32,993 bases of DNA from Poriferisodalis sp964484385. Its GTDB lineage: Bacteria; Actinomycetota; Acidimicrobiia; Acidimicrobiales; Poriferisodalaceae. The notes beneath the pieces are model-generated. The model saw only the letters and a list, made by a program, of their open reading frames with translations. It did no database searches and was not told the DNA's origin. The stretch is taken from positions 1 through 32,993 of the forward strand of contig CAZAFV010000034.1 in NCBI GenBank assembly GCA_964484385.1, written 5' to 3'. Shown here piece by piece: positions 7,653 to 18,717 of the stretch; the first letter of the stretch is position 1, and every line of letters starts with the position of its first letter. The position numbers were made by a program, and so were the translations under genes.

Positions 7653-9689
7653 CTACATACGGCCGCTGGTGATGAGCTTGCGGCGGTGCTCGAGGAAGTC
7701 GACCAGCACGTAGTCGCCCAGGTTGTGGGGGCTGGTGAAGAAGGCCCGGCCGCCGTTCATCTCGGTCATCTTCTCCACGAACGCCCGCAGGTAGCTGTTC
7801 GGGTCGAGCATGAACACGTTGATCCGGATGTCCTCGCGGGTGGCCCGGGCCACCTCGAGCAGCGTGGCCTCGATGGTCTCGCGCACCGGTGGGTAGGCGA
7901 AGAACGGCCGCCCGTCACGAGCCAGGTGAGCGGTGGGCTCGCCGTCGGTGATCATGATGATCTGTTTCGAGCCGGTCTGGCGGGCCAGCAGGCGCCGGGC
8001 GATCATGAAGCCGTGCTGCATATTGGTGCCGTAGGCGAAGTCCCACGACACCTCCGGCAGCTGCGCCGCCGTCAGCTCGGAGGCTGACTCGGCGAAGCCC
8101 ACGATGCCCAGGTAGTCGCGTGGGAACTGCGTGGAGATCAGCGAGTGCAGCGCCATCGTGACCTTCTTGGCGGGCAGGAAGTTGTCGCGCATCGGCATCG
8201 ACAGCGACAGGTCCAGCATCAGCACCGTGGAAGCCCGCGACAGCAGCTCTGATCGCTCGATCTCGAAGTCGTCCGGCGTCAGGCTCACCGGCGTGCCGGT
8301 GCCCTGGCGGGCCACGGCGTTGCGCACGGTGCGCTCGATGTTCAGGTTGAACGTGTCGCCGAACTCGTACGGCTTGGTCTCGTACGCGAACTCGTGGCCG
8401 ACGCCCGACTTGCGCACCTGGTGGCTGCCGACCTTGTCGTCCATCAGGCGGTTGAACAGGTCGCCGAGCGCGTTCTGCCCGATGCGCCGCAGCGCTCGCG
8501 GCGTCAGCTCCAAGCGGCCTTCGTTGTGCTGCGCGAGGCCTGATTCCTCGAGCATGCGCGCCATCTCGCTGAGCCGTTCAAGCGCCTCGGCCGACTGGTC
8601 GCCGAGCAGCTCGCGCACCCGCTCGGGATCCACCTCTGCCAGCGCCGAGGGGCTGACGGCGCCCTGCAGCATCTCGGCCAGCGCATCGAGGTCGCCGAGC
8701 TGGGCGAGCACGTCGGCCGCCTGCGACATCGACAGCGGATCGTCGCCGCCGAATTGGTAGTTGCGGTCCCAGCCCATGTCGGGGAACGCCTGCTGGAGAT
8801 TCTGGGCGAGCTGCTGGGCCTGCCACTGCAGGTCCATGTCGTCCATGAGCTGCGATGCCAGGTCGGCGAGCTGCTGGCGCTGGGCGGGCGTCATCGAGTT
8901 CAGCATCGAGGCCATGGCCGCCATGCGCTTGGCCATGATCTCGAGCAGCTCGTCGAGCGTCTGGGGGTTCTCGGGGAAGAAATCGCCGTAGCGATCCATG
9001 AAGCCCTCGAAGTCGGGTTCCTCGCCGCGGGCACGCTGCTCGAGCATCTGGTTGAGCTCGGCCATCATGTCCTTGGTGCGGGCCAGGTCTTCGGGGCTCA
9101 TGTTGCCCATGGCGCCGGTCATCTGGTCGAAGTAGCTCTGGGCGACTTCCTGGCGCAGCCGCTCGACGAGCTCGTTGAACTGCTCGCGGGCCTCGGGCGA
9201 CTCGAAGTCGTAGCTCTGCAGGCCGCGCATCTTCCCGGCCAGGTCGGGGGGCAGCATGTCAAGCTGCAGGTTGCGCTCCGCCGCGCTGGACTGGGCGATC
9301 TCTTCGCGACGCTCGTCGCCGCTGTCGGACGCGTCCTGCGCGAACTCCTCCAGCGCCTCGCGCTCGGTGTCGGTGATCTCGTCGAGCTCACGGGCGATGT
9401 CGTCGTACACGCCGCCGAGGTCGAACTGCTCGAGCATGTCCTTGCGCCGGTCGCGCAGCCGCTCGATCATCTCGCGCAGGCCTTCGAGCCGGTTGCCCTC
9501 GGAGTCGGTGAAGCCCTGCTGCATGAGCCGGCGCAGGGCGGCGTTGAGATCGCCGTGATACAGCAGGTCGTCGGTCATCTCGGCGAAGAGGCTCTCCGCG
9601 TCGAAGTCGAAGCCGGTCTGGGTGCCGTCCCACGCGGAGTAGCGGAACCGGGCGCCCTCGCGACGGGCCCGACGCCAGCGGATCTTCAT
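7653..9689 (-). CDS. Von Willebrand factor A domain protein, partner of AAA ATPase
   Basis: A 678-residue cytoplasmic protein without signal peptide or membrane segments. Residues about 30-300 are a long helical region rich in Met, Gln, Glu and Arg (for example LASQLMDDMDLQWQAQQLAQ), probably with coiled coils. The C-terminal third is a vWA domain with a full metal-ion site: DLSLS at 493-497, T555 in GTNMQHG, and TDGEPT at 581-586. The gene follows the AAA ATPase on the same strand with 103 bases between. MoxR-type ATPases and vWA proteins are known to work together as metal- or cofactor-insertion chaperones, and Mg- and Co-chelatases are built the same way. I infer that this pair is such a machine with an unknown client. 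No metal-chelatase catalytic subunit or cofactor enzyme lies beside it. The ATG is well placed but the ribosome-binding site is weak. Confidence 0.85.
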   Translation of the reverse strand: MKIRWRRARREGARFRYSAWDGTQTGFDFDAESLFAEMTDDLLYHGDLNAALRRLMQQGFTDSEGNRLEGLREMIERLRDRRKDMLEQFDLGGVYDDIARELDEITDTEREALEEFAQDASDSGDERREEIAQSSAAERNLQLDMLPPDLAGKMRGLQSYDFESPEAREQFNELVERLRQEVAQSYFDQMTGAMGNMSPEDLARTKDMMAELNQMLEQRARGEEPDFEGFMDRYGDFFPENPQTLDELLEIMAKRMAAMASMLNSMTPAQRQQLADLASQLMDDMDLQWQAQQLAQNLQQAFPDMGWDRNYQFGGDDPLSMSQAADVLAQLGDLDALAEMLQGAVSPSALAEVDPERVRELLGDQSAEALERLSEMARMLEESGLAQHNEGRLELTPRALRRIGQNALGDLFNRLMDDKVGSHQVRKSGVGHEFAYETKPYEFGDTFNLNIERTVRNAVARQGTGTPVSLTPDDFEIERSELLSRASTVLMLDLSLSMPMRDNFLPAKKVTMALHSLISTQFPRDYLGIVGFAESASELTAAQLPEVSWDFAYGTNMQHGFMIARRLLARQTGSKQIIMITDGEPTAHLARDGRPFFAYPPVRETIEATLLEVARATREDIRINVFMLDPNSYLRAFVEKMTEMNGGRAFFTSPHNLGDYVLVDFLEHRRKLITSGRM

Positions 9690-9736
9690 TGCTGTGCTAG
9701 CTCCGTCGGGCGCGGGCGCTGCATGCCTCTCGGGAG

Positions 9737-9753
9737 TGCAGAACTTCTCTGCA
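9737..9753 (-). promoter_or_regulatory. Intercistronic hairpin between ATPase and vWA genes
   Basis: Perfect 6-bp arms TGCAGA/TCTGCA around a 5-base loop lie in the 103-base space between the stop of the ATPase gene and the start of the vWA gene. It could set the relative amount of the two mRNAs by processing or partial termination. There is no T-run, so a full terminator is unlikely. Confidence 0.35.
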
Positions 9754-9792
9754 TGAACTCACTCTCTCACGGTCGCAGCCGGGGCGGCGGAC

Positions 9793-11232
9793 TCAGCCGC
9801 GGGAGCGGTAGGTGGCCCGGGCGCCGACGTGCTCCTTGTTGAGCCGCTTCGACAGGTGCAGGCCCTCGAGCACCAGCTCGACGGCCGAAGCCAGCACTGC
9901 AGGCGCTGCGCCCTCGTCCGACTGCGGATCGGCCGCCGCGGCTACCAGCGACTCAGCGGCAACTGCCAGTGCCTGGTTGCCGGCGAGCAGCTCCATGTAG
10001 GCCTCCGAGCCGAGGTCGTCGCCGGTGTGCACCACCTTGCCCTCGCCGAAGCTGGCAACCACGTCGCTCAGCTCGTCGGGCGAGAAGCGGTTCTTGAACA
10101 CTTCGAGCACGGCCGCCTTGAGCATGGTCTCCACGATTTTGCCGTCGCGCCCCTCCTCCATCGACTCGATCTCGATCTTGCCGGCGGTGGAGCTCATGAG
10201 CGATTCCAGGTCGCTGACGCGAGGCACCACGTGGCGCTCGCCCCGTTGCAGCGCCCGGCGGGTGGCGTTGGCCGCGAGCGTCTCGGTGTTGGTGACGGTC
10301 ATGCGCACCGACACGCCCGAGCGCTGGTTGACCTGGCTGCTGGCACGGGCCACATGGCTGAAGGTCGCCACGATCTCGGCCATGAAGTCGGGCAGCGTCA
10401 CCACCACGCCTTCGCCCATCTCGGTCAGGTCCAGCGGGCGGGCCTCCGCCGACGCGATGTCCATCTCGGTGTCGACATCGAGCGGGTAGTGGGTGCGGAT
10501 CTGGGCGCCGAATCGGTCCTTCAGCGGTGTGATGATGCGGCCCCGGTTGGTGTAGTCCTCGGGGTTGGCCGTGGCCACCAGCAGCACGTCGAGCGGCAGG
10601 CGGATCTTGTAGCCGCGGATCTGCACGTCACGTTCCTCAAGCACGTTCAGCAGGCCCACCTGGATCCGCTCGGCCAAGTCGGGCAGCTCGTTGATGGCGA
10701 AGATGCCGCGGTTGGTGCGCGGCACCAAGCCGTAGTGCAGCGTCAGCTCGTCGGACAGGTACCTGCCCTCGGCCACCTTGATCGGGTCGACCTCGCCGAT
10801 GAGGTCGGCAATGGACGTGTCGGGCGTGGCCAGCTTCTCGCCGTAGCGAATGCTGCGATGGGCCCAGGCGATCGGCGTGTCGTCGCCGTGCTCGGCAACC
10901 AGATCGAGGGCATGGCGGGACACGGGGTTGTAGGGGTCGTCGAAGATCTCCGAGCCCTCGATGTAGGGCATCCACTCGTCGAGCAGGTTTACCAGCGAGC
11001 GGATCATGCGGGTCTTGGCCTGGCCCCGCTCTCCCAGGAACACCACGTCGTGGCCGGCCAGCATGGCGTTCTCGAGCTGGGGCAGCACGGTGTTCTCGTA
11101 GCCCAGCACCCCGTCGAACAGCGGCTCGGACGCGGCGATGGCCTTGGCGGCATTCGCACGCATCTCCTCTTTGACCGGCCGGGAGACCCAGCCGATCTTG
11201 CGCAATTCGCCGAGCGTGGTGGGTTGGGTCAT
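9793..11232 (-). CDS. MoxR/ChlI-like AAA+ ATPase
   Basis: A 479-residue AAA+ ATPase of the magnesium-chelatase ChlI/MoxR clade. The P-loop is GERGQAKT at 67-74, with the A-K-T ending usual for this clade. Walker B reads GIFAINELPDL around 176-186, with asparagine where aspartate is normal (N181-E182). Sensor region VATANPEDYTNRGR and the arginine-rich TPLKDRFGAQIRTHYPL follow. The C-terminal part (about 280-479) is a helical lid with an added acidic region. It precedes the vWA gene in an apparent operon, so the likely role is a chaperone ATPase that remodels or loads a client through the vWA partner. The start at 11232 (ATG) is preferred to a TTG three codons upstream. The GH2-like gene is divergent, 54 bases away. 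Confidence 0.87.
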   Translation of the reverse strand: MTQPTTLGELRKIGWVSRPVKEEMRANAAKAIAASEPLFDGVLGYENTVLPQLENAMLAGHDVVFLGERGQAKTRMIRSLVNLLDEWMPYIEGSEIFDDPYNPVSRHALDLVAEHGDDTPIAWAHRSIRYGEKLATPDTSIADLIGEVDPIKVAEGRYLSDELTLHYGLVPRTNRGIFAINELPDLAERIQVGLLNVLEERDVQIRGYKIRLPLDVLLVATANPEDYTNRGRIITPLKDRFGAQIRTHYPLDVDTEMDIASAEARPLDLTEMGEGVVVTLPDFMAEIVATFSHVARASSQVNQRSGVSVRMTVTNTETLAANATRRALQRGERHVVPRVSDLESLMSSTAGKIEIESMEEGRDGKIVETMLKAAVLEVFKNRFSPDELSDVVASFGEGKVVHTGDDLGSEAYMELLAGNQALAVAAESLVAAAADPQSDEGAAPAVLASAVELVLEGLHLSKRLNKEHVGARATYRSRG

Positions 11233-11286
11233 GGCGGGCAACCTACCCGCCCACTTCGATACCGCGCAGGTCGGTACGGTCGCGAT

Positions 11287-12558
11287 GTGGGCCCGGTCGA
11301 TCCATACGTCTGGTCGTTGGCCTCAGCTGCTGGCGGAGACGCCCAGGCACTGGCGGGCGGCTGGCTGGTGCGGGCCGCTGGGCAGGGCGAGTGGCGCACG
11401 GTGGCTGAACGTGGGCTCGACGAATCGGGCTGGCAGGCCACCCCGACTCCCGGCCGGTGGTGGCTGGACCCTGGCCTCGCCGATGAGAGCGCCGTCCTGT
11501 ACCGGCGGCACTTCGAGTTTCCGCTGGGCCTGGCGGCTGAGCTGGACAGTGCCGAGCACCATGACACTCACTGGGACACTCGCTGGTGGCTGGTTGCGAC
11601 CGGGCTGTGCGACCTCGGCCACCTGTGGCTCGACGGCACGTACCTGGGCGACCTGCGCGGGCGCCACGCAGAGCACGCCTTCGAAGTGAACCCACTGCTT
11701 CGCTTCGGCTCTGAGCACCTGGCGGCGGTGGAAGCCGCTCATGGAGCTGTTCGGGTGCCCCAGACCGAGAACGCGCAAGTGCAGATCCAGCGAACCGGAC
11801 CCGCGCGCATCGAGCGGGTGCGCGCACTGGTGATCGAGGCCAGCCCTGACCGGGCCGTGCTGCGCATTGCTGCCACCGTCGACAGTGCCGGCACGCATCG
11901 ATGCGAGGTCACCACCACGGTGCTGCCCGCCAGTGACCCCGACGCAGGCTGGTCGAGCGACGCCACCCGCAGGGTCGCGTCGCTCGACGACGGCATGACC
12001 CTCTCCGAACCCGTGCTGGCGCGCGGGCGCAACGAGCTGGAATGGCTGGTCGCACTGGAGCGGCCGTCGCTCTGGTGGCCGGCCGGAATGGGCAACCAGG
12101 CGCTGTACTGCATCGACATCGACGTCGCCATCGACGGACGCTCCAGCCACGCAGTCAGGCTCCCGACGGGCATCCGGACCGTGTCGGTCCGCCGCGGCAG
12201 GCTGGCGGTGAACGGCGAGCCGCACCGTGACGGGCTCGACGCCCTGCGCGTCATCGAGCACGAGCTGAGCCATCCCAGCTTCTACGAATCAGCGAACACC
12301 GACGGCAGGCTGCTGTGCCAGCAGGTCACGCTCGATCCCAGCGTGTTCACCGGCGCCGAACGCGGCCTGCGCGCACTCGCCGCCCAAGCCGCCGCGGCAG
12401 CCGCCGATCACGCAGGCCACCACCCCAGCGTCGCCACCTGGCAACCAGTGCCAGTCACCAGCGAACACCGACGTGGATCCGGAATGGCGCCATGGGCACA
12501 CCGCACAGCGCGCACAGCCATGCAAGCCGCCGACCCCACCCGCCCCGTGCACACCTGA
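11287..12558 (+). CDS. GH2-like (beta-mannosidase-type) protein with missing catalytic motif, possible pseudoenzyme
   Basis: The 423-residue product resembles the N-terminal half of family-2 glycoside hydrolases. The sugar-binding jelly roll runs to about residue 160 (HFEF at 75-78, LWLDGTYLGDLRGRH at 113-127). A beta-sandwich follows, ending in RPSLWWPAGMGNQALY at 259-274. The barrel entry is RLAVNGEPHRDG at 305-316, then the RVIEHELSHPSFYESANTDG segment at 321-340. HHPSVATW at 378-385 matches the family segment that should be followed by the acid/base N-E-P, but here the text is QPVPVTSEHRR. The protein ends at DPTRPVHT, far before the nucleophile glutamate. It therefore should not hydrolyse glycosides. 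It has no signal peptide. The start is GTG at 11287 in the short divergent space with the ATPase gene. It may be a decaying gene or a binding-only protein. Confidence 0.7.
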   Translation: MGPVDPYVWSLASAAGGDAQALAGGWLVRAAGQGEWRTVAERGLDESGWQATPTPGRWWLDPGLADESAVLYRRHFEFPLGLAAELDSAEHHDTHWDTRWWLVATGLCDLGHLWLDGTYLGDLRGRHAEHAFEVNPLLRFGSEHLAAVEAAHGAVRVPQTENAQVQIQRTGPARIERVRALVIEASPDRAVLRIAATVDSAGTHRCEVTTTVLPASDPDAGWSSDATRRVASLDDGMTLSEPVLARGRNELEWLVALERPSLWWPAGMGNQALYCIDIDVAIDGRSSHAVRLPTGIRTVSVRRGRLAVNGEPHRDGLDALRVIEHELSHPSFYESANTDGRLLCQQVTLDPSVFTGAERGLRALAAQAAAAAADHAGHHPSVATWQPVPVTSEHRRGSGMAPWAHRTARTAMQAADPTRPVHT

Positions 12559-12658
12559 GCAGTGCGGCAGGCGCGCAAGTACCGTACGGCCCTGGCGCGA
12601 ACGGCCTCCAAGGCAGACCGCGCCGATCGCCGCACCACGCCACGCACGGGAGGAACAC

Positions 12659-13498
12659 ATGGCGCCGACTGCCACGCAGGCCGCCGGGTCTGCACCGGTG
12701 TTCAAGACCAAGCGCCCGCTGCCGTTCCCGCTGAACATCTACCAGTCAGCGATCGGCCGCAAGTGGGTCATGGCGTGGACAGGCATCGGGCTGCTGGGCT
12801 TCGTGATCGTTCACATGATCGGCAACCTGCACCTCTACGAGGGTCCCTCGCGGATGTACGAGTACGCCGAGACGCTGCGCGACCTCGGCGGCGGGCTGCT
12901 GCCCCGCACGCTGCTGCTGTGGATCATGCGGGTCGGGCTGCTGGCCATGTTCGTGGTGCACCTGCACTCGGCGTACACGCTGAAGGAACGCAGCCGGCTG
13001 GCCTCGGAGCGGGCCGGCTTCGTGGGCGGCGCCAAGAAATACGCATCCAAGCGCGACTACATCGCCGCCAACTACGCCTCGCGCACCATGCGCTGGACGG
13101 GTCCCATCGTGGGCCTGTACGTGCTGTTCCACCTGGCCGACCTGACGTGGGGCTGGTGGCTGGGCGACGCCTATGTACGGGGCGATCCGTATCACAACGT
13201 GGTGGAGTCGCTGTCGTCGATCCCGGTGGCGATCATCTATGTAGTGGCCAACGTGGCGCTGGCCGTCCACATCTTCCACGGCACCTGGAGCATGTTCCAG
13301 AGCCTCGGCGTGAACAACCCGCGTTACAACGGGCTGCGCCGCAACCTGGCCACGGCGCTGGCCGGCGTGGTGCTGGTGGGCAACCTGTCATTCCCAGTGC
13401 TGGTGCAGGCCGGGCTCGTCGACGAGGACAACCGGGACTGCCCGATCAACGACACCACCGGCCTGGAGTGTCTGGGCGAAGCTGCGGAGGCGCACTGA
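12659..13498 (+). CDS. sdhC: Succinate dehydrogenase cytochrome b subunit, type B
   Basis: A 279-residue membrane anchor with five predicted transmembrane helices, the form of type-B succinate:quinone oxidoreductases, where one subunit carries two hemes and no SdhD is needed. Candidate heme-ligand histidines lie in VIVHMIGNLH, MFVVHLHSA, LFHLADLTWG and ALAVHIFHGTWS. The sequence from PLNIYQSAIGRKWVMAWTG is typical of this family. Start at 12659 has a GGGAGGA ribosome-binding site at 12648-12654. It is the first gene of sdhCAB, with one base between its stop and the sdhA start. The complex oxidises succinate to fumarate and passes electrons to the quinone pool (menaquinone in actinobacteria, known from the family). 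Confidence 0.95.
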   Translation: MAPTATQAAGSAPVFKTKRPLPFPLNIYQSAIGRKWVMAWTGIGLLGFVIVHMIGNLHLYEGPSRMYEYAETLRDLGGGLLPRTLLLWIMRVGLLAMFVVHLHSAYTLKERSRLASERAGFVGGAKKYASKRDYIAANYASRTMRWTGPIVGLYVLFHLADLTWGWWLGDAYVRGDPYHNVVESLSSIPVAIIYVVANVALAVHIFHGTWSMFQSLGVNNPRYNGLRRNLATALAGVVLVGNLSFPVLVQAGLVDEDNRDCPINDTTGLECLGEAAEAH

Positions 13499-13499
13499 C

Positions 13500-15451
<1,952 letters not shown>

Positions 15452-15455
<4 letters not shown>

Positions 15456-16261
15456 GCGGGGCAAACGGCGTGACCAGTCAGGCCAGCCACGGCGGCACCC
15501 TGAGCCTCACGCTGCGCATCTGGCGCCAGGACGGACCCGACGCTCCGGGACGGTTCCACACCTTCGACGCCCCGAACATCAGCGAGGACATGTCGTTCCT
15601 GGAGCTGCTCGACATCATCAACGAGCGGCTCATCGAGGGCGGCGATGTCCCGATCGAGTTCGACCACGACTGCCGTGAGGGCATCTGCGGCATGTGCAGC
15701 CTGATGATCAACGGGCGGGCGCACGGGCACGAGCTGGCCACCACCACCTGCCAGCTGCACATGCGCAAGTTCTCCGACGGCGACGTCATCACGGTGGAGC
15801 CGTTCCGGGCGAAGGCGTTCCCGGTGGTACGCGACCTGGTGGTCGACCGCAGCTCGTTCGATCGCATCATCGAGGCGGGCGGCTACATCTCGGTCAACAC
15901 CGGTGCGGTCGGCGACGCCAACCAGACGCCGGTGCCGAAGGAAGCCGCGGACACCTCGATGGACGCAGCGGCCTGCATCGGCTGCGGGGCCTGCGTGGCG
16001 GCCTGCCCGAACTCGGCAGCGCAGCTGTTCACCTCGGCGAAGCTGGCACATCTCAACCTGATTCCCCAAGGCCAGCCCCAGCGCTGGGAGCGCACTGAGG
16101 CCATGGTGGAGACGATGGAGCAGTTCTTCGGCTCGTGCACCAATCACGGCGAGTGCACGGAGGCCTGCCCGAAGGAGATCAGCCTCGACTTCATCGCGTT
16201 CATGAACCGCGACTACGTCAAGGCCAAGATCAAGAACCGCAAGCTGACCGGCCAGAGCTGA
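15452..16261 (+). CDS. sdhB: Succinate dehydrogenase iron-sulfur subunit
   Basis: A 269-residue electron-transfer subunit. The [2Fe-2S] domain has CREGICGMC at 74-82 with the fourth cysteine at C100 (TTTCQLH). The C-terminal domain has CIGCGACVAACP and SCTNHGECTEACPKE, which hold the [4Fe-4S] and [3Fe-4S] clusters. The start is GTG at 15452, overlapping the sdhA stop in GTGA, a sign of translational coupling; a longer in-frame ATG start at 15368 would overlap sdhA by 88 bases and is rejected. It relays electrons from FAD in SdhA to the hemes and quinone site of SdhC. The gene ends the sdh operon, and a GC hairpin overlaps its stop. Confidence 0.97.
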
Positions 16262-16279
16262 GCCGGTCAGGCCGGGCTC
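16260..16279 (+). terminator. GC hairpin at the end of sdhCAB
   Basis: GAGCC at 16260-16264 pairs with GGCTC at 16275-16279, with further G-C pairing possible in between. It overlaps the sdhB stop codon. No T-run follows, so it is only a candidate termination or mRNA-end structure. Confidence 0.3.
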
Positions 16280-16325
16280 GCAGGCGTGGCTAGCGTGCCG
16301 CGTTCGTGGAGAGGCTGTGCCAGTG

Positions 16326-18665
16326 ATGCGTGATCATCTGCCCCGCTCGAGAGCCGTCAAGGCGGCCGTGGCGCTGGTTGTGGCGCTGGCGCTCGCCGTG
16401 CCTGCGGTGCCGGCTGCGGCTCAGCAGCCGTCGAACTTCGTGCGCAGCGGGCCGAATCTGACGTTGGTGGTGGCGAGCTGCCCCGGCCCCGCCGACAACG
16501 CGGTCGCAGAGGCGCTGGCCGCCCATGCGCGCAACGCCGCCAAGGTGTGCGTCGATCCGAGCGGTCTCTCGCCGGAGACAGCGGCGCTCATTGCCGACTT
16601 TGCGCCGGATCGCGTGATCGTGGTGGGTGGCGAGGTTGTGGTACCCCCTGCGGTGATCGACGATCTGACGGCGGCTGTCCGAGCTGCCTACCGCTGGGCA
16701 GTTGTCGAGCGCCTCGACGGCGCCACCCGGATCGATACCGCTGCATTGGCGGCGCGCGTGTCGCTGGAACACCCCGACGTGGCCGGGCCGGACGCGGTCA
16801 CCCTCATCGTGGCCAACGGTTGGAACGGCAACGAGGTCCGCACTGCGGCCGATGTTGCCGGGCAGACCGTCGACGCTGCTGTTGCGTACATCTCGCCGCG
16901 CACGATTGCCGACGGCCTGCCCGCCGCCACGGCTGCGCTCATCGCCGACTACCGGCCTGCCCGGGTCGTTGTGGTGGGCCTGCCGGACGAGATGGGCTCA
17001 GTCGTCGAAGCGGCACTCGAGGCAGCGCTCGACGCACACGTACTGACCGTGGAAATCGAGCGAGTCACCGAAGCCGGCGAGCCTCGCTTCTTCACTCCCG
17101 AGGCGTCGCCGTCGGTCGAGCGGGCCCGCGAGATCTTCACGTCGATCGTCGAGGGCACGCACCGGCCCGGAACGGCGGCCGACGAGCAAGCACCGGTCCT
17201 GGCGGCGAGCTCGGCGCGCGGCCCCCTGGGCTCGGGGCGCGGTCACCGGCTCTGGACGGTTCGCGCTGACGGCTCGGGGCGCCAGCTGCACTCGACGGAA
17301 CACCGGGGCTGGGCATGGAACCCGAACAGCGGCCAGTTGAGCTGGACCGGCCTCGACGGGCAGCTGCGAGTCTCGGAGCTCGTCGGCGACGAGAGCGTCC
17401 TGTTCGAACCGGGTCAGTACCCGGCCTGGTCACCCGATGGCAGCCACGTCGTCACCTTCAGTTTCGCCGGACCCTCCGCATTCGGTGCCCGCAACCGCAC
17501 GACGGCGCACATTGCCACCGCGGACGGGCGAGGCCTCCGGCGAATCGGTCTGGTCGACTACCGCACATTCCTCTATGCAGACTTGCCCCTGTCGGCGTGG
17601 TCTCCCGACGGGAAGCACTTCGCCTACGTCGAGCTGGTTGCCGAGGGCGACACCGGCGACACGACACCGGTCGCCCGCATCTGGTCGACCGATGCATCGG
17701 CGCCGACCGTCACCCTGGGCCCTGACGTCACGTTCCTGGGCTGGTCGCCCGATGGCAGCCATTTCGCCTACGGCACCCCGAGCGACTGCGACGGCAACGG
17801 GCGCAACGAGAGCCAGAACCTGTGGATCGCCCGCTCCGACGGCAGCGACGCCCGCGACCTGGGCTTCATCCAGCGCATCCAGTGGCGCCTGCTGTACGTG
17901 TGGTCGCCCGACGGCACCCACGTCGCCTACGAATCGCTCGACCCGGCCGACTGCTCGCAGCACCTGAAGGTGACCACGGTCGGCGGCGAGGCCACTGCGC
18001 TCGAGCCGATCGCCGAGGGCCGGCTGCTCGGCTGGTCGCCCAACGGCACCCACTTGGGCTACGGGATCACCGTGGGCACGCCGGGCAAAGGTGTGCCGCT
18101 GCGTGAGCATGCGTGGGTGGTGCGACTCGACGGCAGCGACCGGCGCGAGCTCGGCGAGGCCAGGCCCACGGTGTTCGGGTCGGTGCTGTGGTCGGCCGAC
18201 GGCGAACACCTGGCGTACACCGAGACGCTGCGTGACCCCGACGGGAACGTCATCGGCGCTCGGCCGGTCGTACAGCGGGCTGACGGCATCGGCGGGCCGG
18301 CGGTCGTCGCCGAACTGGGGAACGTGGTGGCCTGGTCGCCGGTCGATCAGCGTCTCGCCTATGTCTCGCACCTCGACGAGTACGGCGACGACAGCATCGA
18401 CCGGCGTGCGCTCCGTGTCCACACCGCCGGTGCGCCGGATGCCGACGTGACCCTCGTGTACGAGCTGTCCGACATCACGCTGGGCGGTCGGTGGTCGCCC
18501 GACGGCGACTACATCGGGTACGTGTCGGGTCCCACCGAGCTCCTCTTGGACTGGTTCATCAACCGCCGGCGTGGCTCGGATGCGTGGGTCGTGGCCACGA
18601 GCGAACCGCGCTGGACGCGACGCCTGATCACCGACATCACCTGGGGCGAATGGCAGCCCCGCTAG
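16326..18665 (+). CDS. Secreted CWB2-like / beta-propeller protein, copy 1
   Basis: A 779-residue exported protein. A Sec signal (about 10-33) ends in VPAAAQQ. Residues about 40-235 hold two modules like cell-wall-binding repeat 2: PDRVIVVGGEVVVPPAVIDDL, then VERLDGATRIDTAALAA, and ARVVVVGLPDE in the second. CWB2 modules anchor proteins to Gram-positive walls. From about 305 to the end are eight WSPDG-type motifs (for example WSPDGKHFAYVEL, WSPDGTHVAYESL), a TolB/PD40-like beta-propeller. A final conserved tail reads RRLITDITWGEWQPR. Two cysteines 23 residues apart near the mature N-terminus, and two more in the propeller, recur in the next gene and may form disulfides. ATG 16326 is preferred; GTG codons at 16317 and 16323 are alternatives, with GGAGAGG at 16308-16314. 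No catalytic motif is seen; a surface-binding role is inferred. Confidence 0.82.
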   Translation: MRDHLPRSRAVKAAVALVVALALAVPAVPAAAQQPSNFVRSGPNLTLVVASCPGPADNAVAEALAAHARNAAKVCVDPSGLSPETAALIADFAPDRVIVVGGEVVVPPAVIDDLTAAVRAAYRWAVVERLDGATRIDTAALAARVSLEHPDVAGPDAVTLIVANGWNGNEVRTAADVAGQTVDAAVAYISPRTIADGLPAATAALIADYRPARVVVVGLPDEMGSVVEAALEAALDAHVLTVEIERVTEAGEPRFFTPEASPSVERAREIFTSIVEGTHRPGTAADEQAPVLAASSARGPLGSGRGHRLWTVRADGSGRQLHSTEHRGWAWNPNSGQLSWTGLDGQLRVSELVGDESVLFEPGQYPAWSPDGSHVVTFSFAGPSAFGARNRTTAHIATADGRGLRRIGLVDYRTFLYADLPLSAWSPDGKHFAYVELVAEGDTGDTTPVARIWSTDASAPTVTLGPDVTFLGWSPDGSHFAYGTPSDCDGNGRNESQNLWIARSDGSDARDLGFIQRIQWRLLYVWSPDGTHVAYESLDPADCSQHLKVTTVGGEATALEPIAEGRLLGWSPNGTHLGYGITVGTPGKGVPLREHAWVVRLDGSDRRELGEARPTVFGSVLWSADGEHLAYTETLRDPDGNVIGARPVVQRADGIGGPAVVAELGNVVAWSPVDQRLAYVSHLDEYGDDSIDRRALRVHTAGAPDADVTLVYELSDITLGGRWSPDGDYIGYVSGPTELLLDWFINRRRGSDAWVVATSEPRWTRRLITDITWGEWQPR

Positions 18666-18702
18666 GCACCTGCCGCGCCCCAGTGGCCTAGCGGCCCAGC
18701 GA

Positions 18703-18708
18703 TAGCAT
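18703..18708 (+). promoter_or_regulatory. Candidate -10 element for a leaderless transcript
   Basis: TAGCAT ends 9 bases before the ATG at 18718 and no ribosome-binding site lies between. Actinobacterial TANNNT -10 boxes placed like this often give mRNAs that begin at the start codon. A related GTGGCCTAGCG sequence (18682-18692) resembles GTGGCTAGCG upstream of copy 1 (16286-16295). Confidence 0.35.
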
Positions 18709-18717
18709 TTCGCCCCG

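Noticed and set aside
9829..11286. Upstream extension of the GH2-like frame to 9829
   Set aside because: The extension runs antisense through the AAA ATPase gene. GTG 11287 starts the only part with family character.
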